Assembly: GCF_001625445.1 (NCBI RefSeq) | Contig: NZ_LWHG01000034.1 | Span: 62,001-126,000 of the forward strand | DNA length: 64,000 nucleotides | Source of the DNA: Haladaptatus sp. R4 | GTDB taxonomy: Archaea; Halobacteriota; Halobacteria; Halobacteriales; Haladaptataceae | Reading direction: 5' to 3' | Part shown: positions 26,618-36,207 of the stretch, one piece after another | Layout of the letters: each line of letters begins with the position of its first letter | How positions within the stretch are numbered: position 1 is the stretch's first letter | The notes under the pieces: model-generated | What the model was told of the DNA's origin: nothing | Seen by the model: only the letters and a program-made list of their open reading frames with translations | Databases searched by the model: none | Made by a program: the position numbers and the translations under genes

Positions 26618-28390
26618 ATGGCAGCGTTCAGCACATCATTGGCGCTCACCATTCTGATGGGTGTGTTCCTCATCGCGGTCTTCTACTTCATCCTCCAAGT
26701 GGAAGATTGGCGGTCGTACACACCCACTGGAGGGGGGGTGAGGCAAGGCGGAGAGCAACGAACCGGTTACGAACAGAAGCCATCGGGGGTGATACGCTGG
26801 CTGACGACCGTCGATCACAAGGATATCGGCATCCTGTACGGCGTGCTCGGGATGATATCGTTCGCGTGGGCGGGCGTCGGCGTCATGCTGATGCGGGTCG
26901 AACTCCTGAAGCCGGAATCCTGGATTCTCACGGCCACGGAGTACAATGCCCTGATGACGACGCACGGACTGACCATGCTGTTCCTGTTCGCCACCCCGAT
27001 GATATTCGCGTTCGGGAACTACTTCGTCCCGCTGCTCATCGGCGCGGACGACATGGCGTTCCCGCGACTGAACGCCATCGCGTTCTGGATGCTCCCGGCC
27101 GGTGCAGCCCTCATCTGGGTCGGCTTCCCGCTCGGCGCGCTCGGGACGGGAATCCAGCCGTCCCAGACGAGTTGGACGATGTACACGCCGCTTTCCGTAC
27201 AACAACCGAGTCCGGCCACCGACCTGATGCTCCTCGGATTACACCTCTCCGGCATCAGCACCACGATGGGTGCGATAAACTTCATCGCCACCATCTTCAC
27301 CGAGCGCGGCCCGAACATCGGCTGGGAGAACCTCGACCTGTTCTCGTGGACGGTGCTCACGCAGGCGGGTCTCGTCCTCTTCGCGTTCCCGATGCTCGGG
27401 AGCGCCATCATCATGATACTGCTCGACCGAAACTTCGGGACGACGTTTTACGCTCCGACCGGGGGTGGCGGACCGATTCTGTGGCAACACCTGTTCTGGT
27501 TCTTCGGCCATCCGGAGGTGTACATCATCGTCCTGCCGCCGATGGGACTCGTGAGCCTCATCTTACCGCGGTTCGCGGGTCGGAAGCTGTTCGGGTTCAA
27601 GTTCGTCGTCTACTCGACGCTGGCCATCGGCGTCCTCTCGTTCGGCGTCTGGGCCCACCACATGTTCGCCACCGGCATCGACCCGCGACTCCGACTCAGT
27701 TTCATGGCCGTCTCGCTGGCCATCGCGGTGCCGAGCGCCGTCAAGACGTTCAACTGGATCACGACGATGTGGAACGGGAACCTCCGTTTGACCGCGCCGA
27801 TGCTGTTCATGATCGGGTTCGTGCAGAACTTCATCATCGGCGGCGTCACCGGCGTCTTCCTCGCCGCAATTCCCGTCGATCTGATACTCACCGACACCTA
27901 CTACGTGGTCGGTCACTTCCACTTCCTCGTGATGGGGGCCATCGCCGTCGCCCTCTTCGGAGCGGTGTACTACTGGTTTCCCCTCGTCACGGGACGGATG
28001 TACAACAAATCACTCGCTCACTGGCACTTCTGGCTGACGATGGTCGGGTCGAACGTGACGTTCTTCGCCATGCTGTTCCTCGGCTACGGCGGGATGCCGC
28101 GCCGGTATGCGACCTACCTTCCACAGTTCACCACGTGGAACGAAGTGGCAACCGTGGGGGCATTTATCCTCGCCATCGGTCAGGTCATCTTCGTCTGGAA
28201 CATCGCCCAGTCCTGGCTCGACGGGGCAAAAGTCACGACCGGCGACCCGTGGCAGTTGGAAGACGAAGGGATGCTCTCGCCCGAATGGGCGTGGTTCGAG
28301 AAGAAGCAGGAAACCGCCCTCGCGGCGGACGGTGGCGATGACGGCGGGCGAACCGACGGCGGATCGGACGGCACGGGAGGTGAGAACTGA
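26618..28390 (+). CDS. coxA: Haem-copper cytochrome oxidase subunit I
   Basis: Catalytic subunit of a terminal oxidase that reduces O2 to water and pumps protons, 590 residues, about 12-13 helices. Ligands are all visible: His116 in TTHGLTM and His435 for the low-spin haem, His433 in VVGHFHF for the high-spin haem, and His298, His347, His348 for CuB, with the cross-linking Tyr302 in HPEVYI. This is the A-type arrangement. An Asp/Gly-rich hydrophilic tail of about 25 residues ends the protein. The ATG at 26618 is chosen over a TTG at 26612. No subunit II gene lies next to it. Confidence 0.93.
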   Translation: MAAFSTSLALTILMGVFLIAVFYFILQVEDWRSYTPTGGGVRQGGEQRTGYEQKPSGVIRWLTTVDHKDIGILYGVLGMISFAWAGVGVMLMRVELLKPESWILTATEYNALMTTHGLTMLFLFATPMIFAFGNYFVPLLIGADDMAFPRLNAIAFWMLPAGAALIWVGFPLGALGTGIQPSQTSWTMYTPLSVQQPSPATDLMLLGLHLSGISTTMGAINFIATIFTERGPNIGWENLDLFSWTVLTQAGLVLFAFPMLGSAIIMILLDRNFGTTFYAPTGGGGPILWQHLFWFFGHPEVYIIVLPPMGLVSLILPRFAGRKLFGFKFVVYSTLAIGVLSFGVWAHHMFATGIDPRLRLSFMAVSLAIAVPSAVKTFNWITTMWNGNLRLTAPMLFMIGFVQNFIIGGVTGVFLAAIPVDLILTDTYYVVGHFHFLVMGAIAVALFGAVYYWFPLVTGRMYNKSLAHWHFWLTMVGSNVTFFAMLFLGYGGMPRRYATYLPQFTTWNEVATVGAFILAIGQVIFVWNIAQSWLDGAKVTTGDPWQLEDEGMLSPEWAWFEKKQETALAADGGDDGGRTDGGSDGTGGEN

Positions 28391-28602
28391 TGTCCTACTC
28401 TCCGTTCGACCGTGAAACCCTCCTCGACATCGTGGTGAACATCGTTCCCCTCGTCATCCTCGGGTTTTTCTTCCTCCTCTTTTTCTTCTATACGCCGTAC
28501 CCGCGGAACCTACTCTACCAGTATCTGAGTCTCATCCTGGTAATCGTCCCGTTCGCTCTGCTCGCACTGCTAACGTGGGTCGCCGCCCGTTACGTCGGAT
28601 AA
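28390..28602 (+). CDS. Small membrane protein coupled to oxidase subunit I
   Basis: 70 residues with two hydrophobic segments: IVPLVILGFFFLLFFFYTPY and QYLSLILVIVPFALLALLT. The ATG overlaps the coxA stop (TGATG), so it is translated with it and is probably a small oxidase subunit or assembly factor, by position only. Its last 33 bases overlap, in opposite direction, the 3' end of the MFS gene. Confidence 0.75.
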   Translation: MSYSPFDRETLLDIVVNIVPLVILGFFFLLFFFYTPYPRNLLYQYLSLILVIVPFALLALLTWVAARYVG

Positions 28603-29844
28603 CGGCGACGTCACGCGGCGCTCCACCAGCGCGGTCACACCGGCCAAGAGCGCTCCACCTGCCATCGTGACCGCGAGGAGACCGAACGCAACCCCGAACC
28701 CGGCAGCGTCGGAAAGCACCCCGACGACCGCGGGGGCCAACGCACCGACACCCATCAGAATCGTTCGGGCGATGCCGAGGCCGCCACCGGCGACGTCCTC
28801 GGGAATCGATGCCGCGAGGTACGCCCCCCTGATCGGTCGAAATCCGTGGCTACCGAGTCCGAGCGCGACGACGATAGCGCCGAAGACGAGCGCGCTCGCG
28901 TTTCCGACCACCGACAGCGCACCCAGTGCGCCCGCGGCGACGGCGAGGACGGCCATCGCCAACGGAAGCCGTCCGATCCGGTCCGAGAGGTCGCCGGTAA
29001 GGATCTGAACGAGACTCACGGCGAACAACAGACTGTAGACCAGCGACGCCGTCGAATCCGAGAGCCCATGCGTGGTGAGATAGAGCGGGAGAAATGCGAC
29101 GACGCCGTTGTACGCGAAGCTGAAGCAAACCGTCACGCCGACGAACAGCGTGAACCGGCGACTTCGAAACAGCGCGAGGTAGCGCCGCGGTTCGAACGAC
29201 CCCGTCGATTCCCCGCCGTCAGTCGCGCTCGCCGCGGACGCCGATTCGGCGTCCGCGGACTCCCTCCGGCGCGGAACGTACACGAGGACGCCAGCCGCGA
29301 GCAGGAGTCCCATCGCCGCCCCGACGAGGAAGAGCGCGTGCCAGTTTCCAATCCCGGTGACGAACAGTACCGCCGTGGGTGCCGCCACGCCGCCGAAGGC
29401 ACCGAGCGTGTCGAACAGGCCGAGCGCGCGGCCGGTTCGCTCGGAATAGACGCGCGAAAGCAACCGGATTGCGACGGTCTTGTGGACGCCCGTCCCGAGG
29501 CCGACGAGGAGCATGCCGACGATGAGGACGACGAGCGGGATGTGAAATCCGAGCACCAGCGCTCCGGCGGCCGCGAGCACGGCCCCGACGGCGATGACCT
29601 GGACGGCCCCGAACCGGTCCGCGAGGACGCCGCTGGGAAACTGCATGAGCGAGTAGCCCAACATCGTCGCAGTGAACACCCCGCCCAGAAACGCGTTCGA
29701 GACGCCGAACTCCGTCCGGAAGGTGGGAAACAGCGCCGGAAACGAAAAGCGGAGGAACTTCGCCAGAAACCAGATTCCGGCCGTCAACAACAGCGTGTCG
29801 TACTCCGACACGCTCGAAAGCCGATTCCACGCTCGGTTCGTCAT
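28570..29844 (-). CDS. MFS transporter
   Basis: A 424-residue carrier with 12 predicted helices and an Ala/Ser/Asp-rich central loop (ESADAESASAASATDGG). N-terminal MFS motif: GVLADRFGAVQVIAVG, and its repeat in the second half, TGDLSDRIGRLPLAMAV. The nearest families are nitrate/cyanate-type and general sugar or drug carriers; substrate unknown. It converges on the oxidase pair with a 33-base overlap. The gene is intact, which is notable in a stretch where many long genes are split. Confidence 0.87.
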   Translation of the reverse strand: MTNRAWNRLSSVSEYDTLLLTAGIWFLAKFLRFSFPALFPTFRTEFGVSNAFLGGVFTATMLGYSLMQFPSGVLADRFGAVQVIAVGAVLAAAGALVLGFHIPLVVLIVGMLLVGLGTGVHKTVAIRLLSRVYSERTGRALGLFDTLGAFGGVAAPTAVLFVTGIGNWHALFLVGAAMGLLLAAGVLVYVPRRRESADAESASAASATDGGESTGSFEPRRYLALFRSRRFTLFVGVTVCFSFAYNGVVAFLPLYLTTHGLSDSTASLVYSLLFAVSLVQILTGDLSDRIGRLPLAMAVLAVAAGALGALSVVGNASALVFGAIVVALGLGSHGFRPIRGAYLAASIPEDVAGGGLGIARTILMGVGALAPAVVGVLSDAAGFGVAFGLLAVTMAGGALLAGVTALVERRVTSPLSDVTGGDPR

Positions 29845-29903
29845 TGTCGAGTGTCGTCACTCGAAGGAGAAAAAACGGATGAAAGCGGCGAGGTAAACGA
29901 CCG

Positions 29904-30927
29904 TCAGTCGAGGTCTATCGACACGCGCTCGCCGCTCCGGGCCGACTCGTAGGCCGCTTCGGTGAGCGCGGTTACGGCGTACGCGTCCCGCGCGGTCGCT
30001 GGCGGCGTCGCTCCGCTCTCGATGCAGTCGATGAAGACGGCCGCCTTCTCGTCGCTCAGCTTGTGGTCGATGTACGGGACGATGACCGTGCTGTCGGCAC
30101 GGATTTCGGTCAACTGCCGGGGTTCCCACTGTCGGCCTTCGAGGTAGACGGCACCGTCGTCGTCCCAGATGTGGATGTGCTCGCGGACGCACGGCGCGTC
30201 GCTGAACACCGAAATACTCGCCGAGGCACCGTTCTCGAACTCGACGGTTAGCTGAGCACACTCGTCCACCCGGTTCTCGTCGTCGGCGAAGGTCATGTTC
30301 GCCTGGACGGAGGTGGGCGTCAGGCCCGTCGTCCAGAGGACCGCGTCGACGAGATGGCTTCCCGTATCGTAGAGGTTGCCGCCGCCCGAGAGGTCGGGGT
30401 CGGTTCGCCACGCGTCCTCGAACCGGGAAATCCAGTTCTGCGTGATTTCCGCGGTGATGAAGTTCGGCGACAGGTCGGTTTCGGCCCATCGGTCGCGCGC
30501 CTCGACGAACGCCTCGTTTCGTGCCGCTGGTAGCCGACCATCAGCACTTGATCCTCGGCCGCCTCGCTCCGCTGAACGACTTCGCGGGCCTTCTCGCGGT
30601 CGGTCGTGAGCGGCTTGTCACAGAGGACGTGAAGCCCCTGGTCCAGCGCGTCCATGATCTGTTCGTAGTGGAAGACGTGCGGCGTCCCGATGAGCACCGC
30701 GTCCAGTTCCTCCTCGTCGAGCATCGCCTCGTGGCTTTCGTAGCGCGCGCCTTGGCCGACGTAGAGGGCGTTTCCGGCTTCCTCCCGCGCCGCTCGCTCA
30801 CGTCCGCGATGGCGACGACGGTCGAACGTGGGTCCTCCTCGAACGCACGGCCGACGGTCGTTCCGATGAATCCGCCGCCGATGACGCCGACGCGTACCTT
30901 TTCCGACTGTGGTGAATGTCCTGACAT
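29904..30927 (-). CDS. Gfo/Idh/MocA family oxidoreductase (two frameshifts)
   Basis: NAD(P)-dependent dehydrogenase of about 341 residues acting on sugars or cyclitols. The Rossmann motif VRVGVIGGGFIGTTVGRAF opens the protein. A missing base near 30797 is followed by AREEAGNALYVGQGARYES and VLIGTPHVFHYEQIMDALDQ, with the family motif HVLCDKPLTTDREKARE (catalytic Lys). A second missing base near 30525 is followed by NEAFVEARDRWAETDL and GGNLYDTGSHLVDAVLW, which supplies the D-x3-H motif. Three frames join without gaps. Stands alone between an MFS gene and an APH-like gene that reads away from it. Confidence 0.85.
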
Positions 30928-31138
30928 AAGTTACTCCGGTTTGAAGAAATCTGTACGACCCGTGGATAGGAAGGGTCACGACTTATCTTTCACGGCAGTC
31001 GAGGCGGAAGTTCTTCAGGCCAATCATGAGTCGCAGCAGGTCCGTCACTCCGGTAACAGGACGGCAACGCATGCGTTGTCATCTCACACTTACGGGAGAC
31101 TTTTGCTGGAGGGTGTATTCCGTCACGTTACGGCAGAA

Positions 31139-32209
31139 ATGAAGACGCTTGCACTCGAATCGTATCTCGCGGCGGAACTCGGAATCGACGTGGACGAAGT
31201 CGATGTACTCGCCGACGGGCTCAATTTGATTCTCGGGATTTCGACCGAGGACGATGAAAAGTACGTGGTACGCCGGGAAACCAAGTTGCGGGACGCTAGT
31301 TACATGACCGACGTGGAGACGGAGTACAAGGTGATGCGACGACTCGCCGATACGCCGATACCGATGCCGCGACCGCTCGCGTTTTGTGACGACAAATCGG
31401 TTCTCGGCGGTCCGTTCTTCGTCATGAGCGCCCTCGACGGCGAAACGGTCTCCTTAGGGTCCGACCTTCCCGAACGGTTTCGGAATCCACGGTCTCGGGA
31501 ACGGATAGCCCACCAGTTGATTGACACACTCGCCGACGTTCACTCGCAGGCAGTCGAACCGTTCGCGGATGTTTGTGAGCGGCGGACCGCACGGGAACAA
31601 GTCGAGAATGCCGTCGAACGGCTCGACGCGGCGACGAGCGTGACGGAACACGACGTGCCAAAACTCCAGTCCGCTGGAGAATGGCTTCTGCGGAATGCTC
31701 CCTCGCATTCAAAAACGACCCTCATTCACGGAGATTTCAGGCCGGGAAACGTCCTTTTCTCGAACTCGAATCGTCCCGAAATCACCGGGGTTCTCGACTG
31801 GGAATCGGCGAAACTCGGCGACCCGCTGACCGAACTCGGCTATCTCCTGCTCCGCTGGCGTGACGAGGGGGACCCGACGCTATCCCTCGACGAACTCGAA
31901 GCGAAATATCCGAATCACGACTCGATACGGGAGTTGCGCGAGGACAACGAGAACGGACTGGCCCCGTTCACGGCAAAGCCCGGCAGTCCGACCAGGCGTG
32001 AGTTGGTTGCCCGCTACGAGGAACGAACGGGATTCTCATTCAAACACGAACGGTTCTATCGGGCGCACGCGGCATTTCTGCTGGCGGTGGTGTGGGAGGA
32101 CCTTCACCGCCACGATGTCGAATCCGGGACGGAACCGGAAGAGGACCCCTATATCGAGTACATGGGGATAGTAGCGAACAGCATCATCGACGGTGAATTC
32201 GAACTGTAG
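31139..32209 (+). CDS. Aminoglycoside phosphotransferase-family kinase
   Basis: A 356-residue APH-fold protein. Brenner motif HGDFRPGNVLF (His197, Asp199) and the metal-binding DWE at 220-222 in GVLDWESAKLGDPLTELGYL are intact, as is the nucleotide-loop region ILGISTEDDEKYVVRRE. PFFVMSALDGE matches the ACAD11-like subgroup that phosphorylates small hydroxy-acids or hydroxyacyl groups, so a metabolic kinase is more likely than antibiotic resistance. The open frame extends upstream to 30521 across the neighbouring gene, but that part is a shadow; ATG 31139 begins the real protein. Confidence 0.82.
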   Translation: MKTLALESYLAAELGIDVDEVDVLADGLNLILGISTEDDEKYVVRRETKLRDASYMTDVETEYKVMRRLADTPIPMPRPLAFCDDKSVLGGPFFVMSALDGETVSLGSDLPERFRNPRSRERIAHQLIDTLADVHSQAVEPFADVCERRTAREQVENAVERLDAATSVTEHDVPKLQSAGEWLLRNAPSHSKTTLIHGDFRPGNVLFSNSNRPEITGVLDWESAKLGDPLTELGYLLLRWRDEGDPTLSLDELEAKYPNHDSIRELREDNENGLAPFTAKPGSPTRRELVARYEERTGFSFKHERFYRAHAAFLLAVVWEDLHRHDVESGTEPEEDPYIEYMGIVANSIIDGEFEL

Positions 32210-32225
32210 CGAATCCGTCGGGCGC

Positions 32226-33848
32226 TCACACCGGCATCGGTCCGCTCGGGCCGGGACCCGACGGATACCAACCGTCAGCCATCTCGAAGACGGCGACGCC
32301 GTCGTTCTCGAACACGAGATGATACTGCGGCGACGACTGCATCGTGGACAGCATCATCGACGGTTGGGTGTGACGCATGCCGCGAATCGTGTACGCCCCC
32401 TTCGGCACGTAGACGTACTGTGGGTGAACGTCCATCCGCATCAGTTTGCTCGTCAGCGCCGCGGCGGTGTGGCTCCGGGATAACGTCCGGAAGTGATGTA
32501 ACTGATAGCGATACTGCTGATGGCCCTTCCACTCGACGCCCCACGGCCCGACGGCGATGGTCCTGTGTGTCTGCTGTGGGAACCACTCCGCCGCGTCGCC
32601 GAGGACCACGAACTGCGCCGATGGGTCGGTGTTCGTGCTCGCCCACGACATCGCCTCCACGTCGTTGTTATCGACGAACCCCGGCAGCGACGGACTGCCA
32701 GCGTGAGCGTTCAGTCCGCCCGTCGCGTACAACATCCCGCCGCTGAGGCCGATGGTGGCGAGCAACACGACCGAGAAGGTGACGATTTCGTTCCGACCGA
32801 CGGACGCCGATTTCCGGATCCATCGAAGGATGCCCTCGAAGATAAACCGGGCGCTGATGAGCGCCCCGATGAGGAAGACGAATCGAGCCTCGTCCATCGT
32901 CGCCATGATGACGACCAGCCACGCGGGGAGGAAGTACTCCTTCCGCCAGACCAGCCAGAGACACCCGACTACGGGGAGCAAGTGCCACGCCGAGAGGAAC
33001 GGCGGTTCGTGTATCTGCTGCCTGAGGAGCGCGTACAACGCCGGAACCGCACCGCCGAGGCCGCCGTGGGTTCCGGCCGCGCCGCTGAAGACGGACGAAC
33101 CGTGCATGGCGATGACCGACAACCACCACGGTGCCGTGAGGACGAGGCCGCCGAGACCGACGATCAAGCCGTAGCCCATCCCGCGAAGCGACCTGTCGAA
33201 CCGCGCGTAGAGCAGGAGAAAACTGATGACGAAGAAGATGGTGTACATCGGGTGAGTGAGCACGGTGAGCGTGAACGCGATGAGTGCGGGCGCGAGCCAT
33301 CGTTCATCCCCGTCACGGAAGAGGTGTAATCCGGCATATATTCCCACCAGCGAGAACAGCATCGCCGGGGCGCGAACGATACCACCGGACGAGATGTGCC
33401 ACTGGAGCACCGGCGGACTGACGGCGACGATGAGCGTTGCGAGCGCCGCTTGCGGGCGCGAACCGAACAGGTCTCGCGCAAGGAAGTAGAGCGGGACGAG
33501 ATACGCGACCGAAACCAATCCGGGGAGAAACCGGGCGATGGTGAACGCATCCAGATGCGTCACGTTCTGGAGCAGAGCCACCACGTAGAACATGAGCGGC
33601 GGGTACGCGAACGGGACGCCAGCAGGGGTGTAATTCGGAATCGTCTTCGGCAGAACGTAGCCGTTGGTCTGTATTTGTTCGGCGATGTGAAAGTACAGTC
33701 CGGCACCGAACGACCCGTACGGATGTGTCCCGATATAGAAATACAGCACACAGACACCGGCTAAAAGCGCGGGAATGAGCCATGGTAACTCGTAGCTCAA
33801 CCCTCGTGATTCCTGCGTCGTTTTCGAATCCGTCTGATGACTAGCCAT
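32226..33848 (-). CDS. Polytopic membrane protein, GT-C glycosyltransferase-like
   Basis: 540 residues, about 11-12 hydrophobic segments in the first 390 residues, then a soluble domain of roughly 150. The first outside loop has an Asp-poor GT-C-like context: THPYGSFGAGLYFHIAEQI and a conserved PPLMFYVVALL. Architecture resembles the PMT/ArnT-type or dolichyl-phosphate-sugar mannosyltransferases of haloarchaeal surface glycan clusters, but no catalytic motif is certain. Sits with its 3' end near the kinase gene; starts at 33848 with a Ser/Gln/Lys N-terminus. An S-layer or glycan assembly role is inferred. Confidence 0.62.
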   Translation of the reverse strand: MASHQTDSKTTQESRGLSYELPWLIPALLAGVCVLYFYIGTHPYGSFGAGLYFHIAEQIQTNGYVLPKTIPNYTPAGVPFAYPPLMFYVVALLQNVTHLDAFTIARFLPGLVSVAYLVPLYFLARDLFGSRPQAALATLIVAVSPPVLQWHISSGGIVRAPAMLFSLVGIYAGLHLFRDGDERWLAPALIAFTLTVLTHPMYTIFFVISFLLLYARFDRSLRGMGYGLIVGLGGLVLTAPWWLSVIAMHGSSVFSGAAGTHGGLGGAVPALYALLRQQIHEPPFLSAWHLLPVVGCLWLVWRKEYFLPAWLVVIMATMDEARFVFLIGALISARFIFEGILRWIRKSASVGRNEIVTFSVVLLATIGLSGGMLYATGGLNAHAGSPSLPGFVDNNDVEAMSWASTNTDPSAQFVVLGDAAEWFPQQTHRTIAVGPWGVEWKGHQQYRYQLHHFRTLSRSHTAAALTSKLMRMDVHPQYVYVPKGAYTIRGMRHTQPSMMLSTMQSSPQYHLVFENDGVAVFEMADGWYPSGPGPSGPMPV

Positions 33849-34087
33849 AGTGTGTAGTGGGGAGCGACCGCTCCGAAGCGGAGGAGCGGCCGGGTTCTCG
33901 TTCGGAGAAAACTATCGCAGGATTCACTCTTTGTTATCCAGTGGCTATCCGCGAGATAGCAAGCAATACCTACGATGAAGGGAAGGTAGGTACGGGTTCC
34001 GTACTGGGTAACGCGCTGTTGTGCAGCGACCGATTTTCCGAACGAACGGCGAAAAAACAGTTCGCTCCGTCGCGGTCGTTTTTGGAA

Positions 34088-34121
34088 CCGCTGAAACAGT
34101 TCACGTGAACGGTTTGAGCGG
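34088..34121. repeat. 34-base near-perfect palindrome
   Basis: A 34-base inverted repeat with no spacer, centred on GTTCACGTGAAC (34099-34110). Extended arms run AAAC / GTTT and CCGCT / AGCGG with only two mismatched pairs. It lies in the 317-base gap between the glycosyltransferase-like gene (starts 33848) and the ABC permease stop (34166), 45-78 bases past that stop. It could be a terminator hairpin for the permease or an operator. The gap holds nothing else obvious. Confidence 0.6.
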
Positions 34122-34165
34122 CCAAGGTCGCCCAAACGTCCTCTCCCAGCGGTCCAACACCCGTC

Positions 34166-35427
34166 TCACTCGTAGCGGAGCGCGTCGATGGGGTCGAGTG
34201 GGACGCGTCCCATGCCGGATAGATTCCCGCGACGATGCCGACGAAGACGCCGACCACCACCGCGATGCCGAACCACTCCACCCGGAAGGTGAGCGGAAGC
34301 CCGATGAGTTGTGCGGCGACGTAGCCTCCCAGGTACCCGACGAGCGCACCCAACGCGGACCCGAACATGCCGAGGAGTATCGCCTCGAACAGGAACAACT
34401 GGAGGACGTCGGTGCTCTCCCCGCGCCGACGGCTTTCATGATCCCGATTTCACGGGTCGTTCGGTCACGCTCACCAGCATGATGTTGGCGATGCCGATGG
34501 CACGACGATGAGCGAGATGAGGGCGATGCCGGAGATGTACGCCGTGAACGTGTCGCTGACCCGTTTGACCTGATTGACGAGTTCCTCCTGTGTCGTCACC
34601 TTGAATTTGTAATTCTGCGATTTCAGTTTTCGTGCGTCCGAGTGCTCCCCGAGGTACGTGTAGACGCGGCCCTGCACCGCATCCACGCGGGCGGGGTTAT
34701 TCGAGAGCACGAGGATGCGACCGTACACCCGCTGCGTGCTGTTCGTCGCTGGGCTGTTCACCGTTCGCTGATAGAAGGGATCGGTCGGCGCGAAAATCCG
34801 TGGTGTCGGGCCGCTGCTGATACCCAACGTGCTTTCGCCCGAGGCCTTCACGACTCCCGTCACCGTCGCGTTTATCTGTTGACCGGTAGCCGCACGGGTA
34901 ACGGTGATCTTGTCCCCGACGGAGACGTTGCCGTCACCGAACATTCGCGTGGCCGGTTCGTTCAGGACGACTTCGCGTTTCCCGCTCCGGAACGACTTCC
35001 CGGCGACGAACTGCTGGTCCTTCACGCTGAAGTACGATGGTGACGTGACAACCACCCACTGACGGCCGACGCTCGTCCCGTTGAACGCTACCGTCGAAGC
35101 AGCCATACCACTCTCCGGAACGGCGGCTTGCACGCCGTCGAGCGACCGGATGCCATCGACATCGTGCTGAGTAAAGATCGTCTGTCCGCCGGTGCCTCCG
35201 AAGTTCGGGATGCCGTTCTGACTCGGCGACTGTGCCGAAACGTACATCGTCGCCGCGTTTCCGCCCGCGACGGTGTTGACGATATCCGCCTGTAAACTCG
35301 CGCCGAGCGTGACGAACGTGATGACCGCCGCCACGCCGATGATGACGCCGAGCGTCGTCAGCGTCGAGCGGAGTTTGTGCTCCCGAATGTTCCGCCAGCT
35401 GATTCGAATACTTTCGAGAACGTTCAT
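34166..35427 (-). CDS. MacB/FtsX-type ABC transporter permease (three frameshifts)
   Basis: About 420 residues after repair. The N-terminus SIRISWRNIREHKLRSTLTT is the MacB/SalY permease signature, with one helix, then a large outside domain (about residues 50-260), and the C-terminal three-helix FtsX core. The core is interrupted near 34500, 34427 and 34215, each by one lost base; rejoined it reads VGAIGIANIMLVSVTERTRE, IGIMKAVGA, LQLFLFEAILLGMFGSALGA and ends DPIDALRYE, the canonical MacB end. No ATPase gene lies on either side, which is unusual because these permeases usually sit beside their ATPase. Likely exports a lipoprotein, peptide or drug. Confidence 0.83.
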
Positions 35428-35624
35428 CCGCCCGTGTCCGTTCTCGGTGTGTCAGTTCGCGTGTCTCTCATTTTCTCGTACACCCGAAACCGTCTACGGC
35501 GTCATCCGACAAAAGTCTATGACGATAAATCCCGTCTTAACGGCCTGAAACGCAAGATTATACCGTATTCGGGTTCGTGGCGTACCGAATTATTCGACCC
35601 GTTCACTCATCTTATTCTCCCTGT

Positions 35625-36056
35625 TCACCCATATCCGTTCATTCTGACCGTCAGCACGGGTATCTTCGAGAGGCGAACGACCTTCGCGGTGACGCTCCCG
35701 AGGAGATATCGGTCGAGTCCCTTGCGCCCGTGTGTTCCCATCACGATACAGTCGATATCGTGTTCGTCGACGTAGTCGAGGATGATCTTGTGCGGCGTTC
35801 CGTGCTCTATCGTCGTTTCCACGTCGATTCCCGCCTCGTTCGCCGCTGCTTCGACCTCCGCCACCGCTTCTGCACACTCCGTTTCGAGTTCGTCGTAAAG
35901 GATGTCGGCACGAACGTCCGTCGGGACGATGGTCTTATCGACGACCGACAGGACGTGAAGGCTCGCGCCACACATGTCAGCGAGTTCGAGTGCTTGCTCG
36001 ATGGCCCGCTCGGTGGACGGCGTTCCATCCGTGGGCAGTAAAATCCGTTCGTACAT
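35625..36056 (-). CDS. Universal stress protein UspA family
   Basis: 143 residues, normal for a single UspA domain. The start MYERILLPTDGTPSTERAIE and the ATP-binding pattern G-x2-G-x9-G-S/T (GTHGRKGLDRYLLGS) near the C-terminus mark the ATP-binding subgroup. The first ATG at 36074 adds six residues; 36056 fits the family. It is divergent from cydAB with a 151-base gap, so both may respond to low oxygen or respiratory stress; this is inference from position. Confidence 0.88.
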   Translation of the reverse strand: MYERILLPTDGTPSTERAIEQALELADMCGASLHVLSVVDKTIVPTDVRADILYDELETECAEAVAEVEAAANEAGIDVETTIEHGTPHKIILDYVDEHDIDCIVMGTHGRKGLDRYLLGSVTAKVVRLSKIPVLTVRMNGYG

Positions 36057-36197
36057 CCGGATAACACACGCCACCGAGACTCAAAGCTGTACTGGTGGGA
36101 CTTGTTATGGGGCGAACATTTATGATTCCCAGTAACTGATTATCGTGGGACGAGAATCAGCCGTGTTCTAAAACCGATACTACGCGAAGTTCGAAAC

Positions 36198-36204
36198 AGG
36201 AGGT
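36198..36204 (+). promoter_or_regulatory. Strong Shine-Dalgarno before cydA
   Basis: AGGAGGT ends four bases before the A of the cydA ATG. Most genes in this window have no such element, so cydA probably has a leadered transcript with efficient initiation. Confidence 0.6.
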
Positions 36205-36207
36205 ATC

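Noticed and set aside
26569-28341. 590-codon open frame overlapping cytochrome oxidase subunit I in another frame
   Set aside because: Arg/His/Pro-rich translation without membrane helices; the neighbouring frame gives a textbook oxidase subunit with all ligands.
30521-31138. Upstream extension of the APH-like gene
   Set aside because: The frame there is opposite the Gfo/Idh/MocA gene and shows antisense composition.
33857-34108. Possible small gene or tRNA in the gap before the ABC permease
   Set aside because: The short open frame lacks any family feature, and I could not fold a cloverleaf with a plausible anticodon arm.
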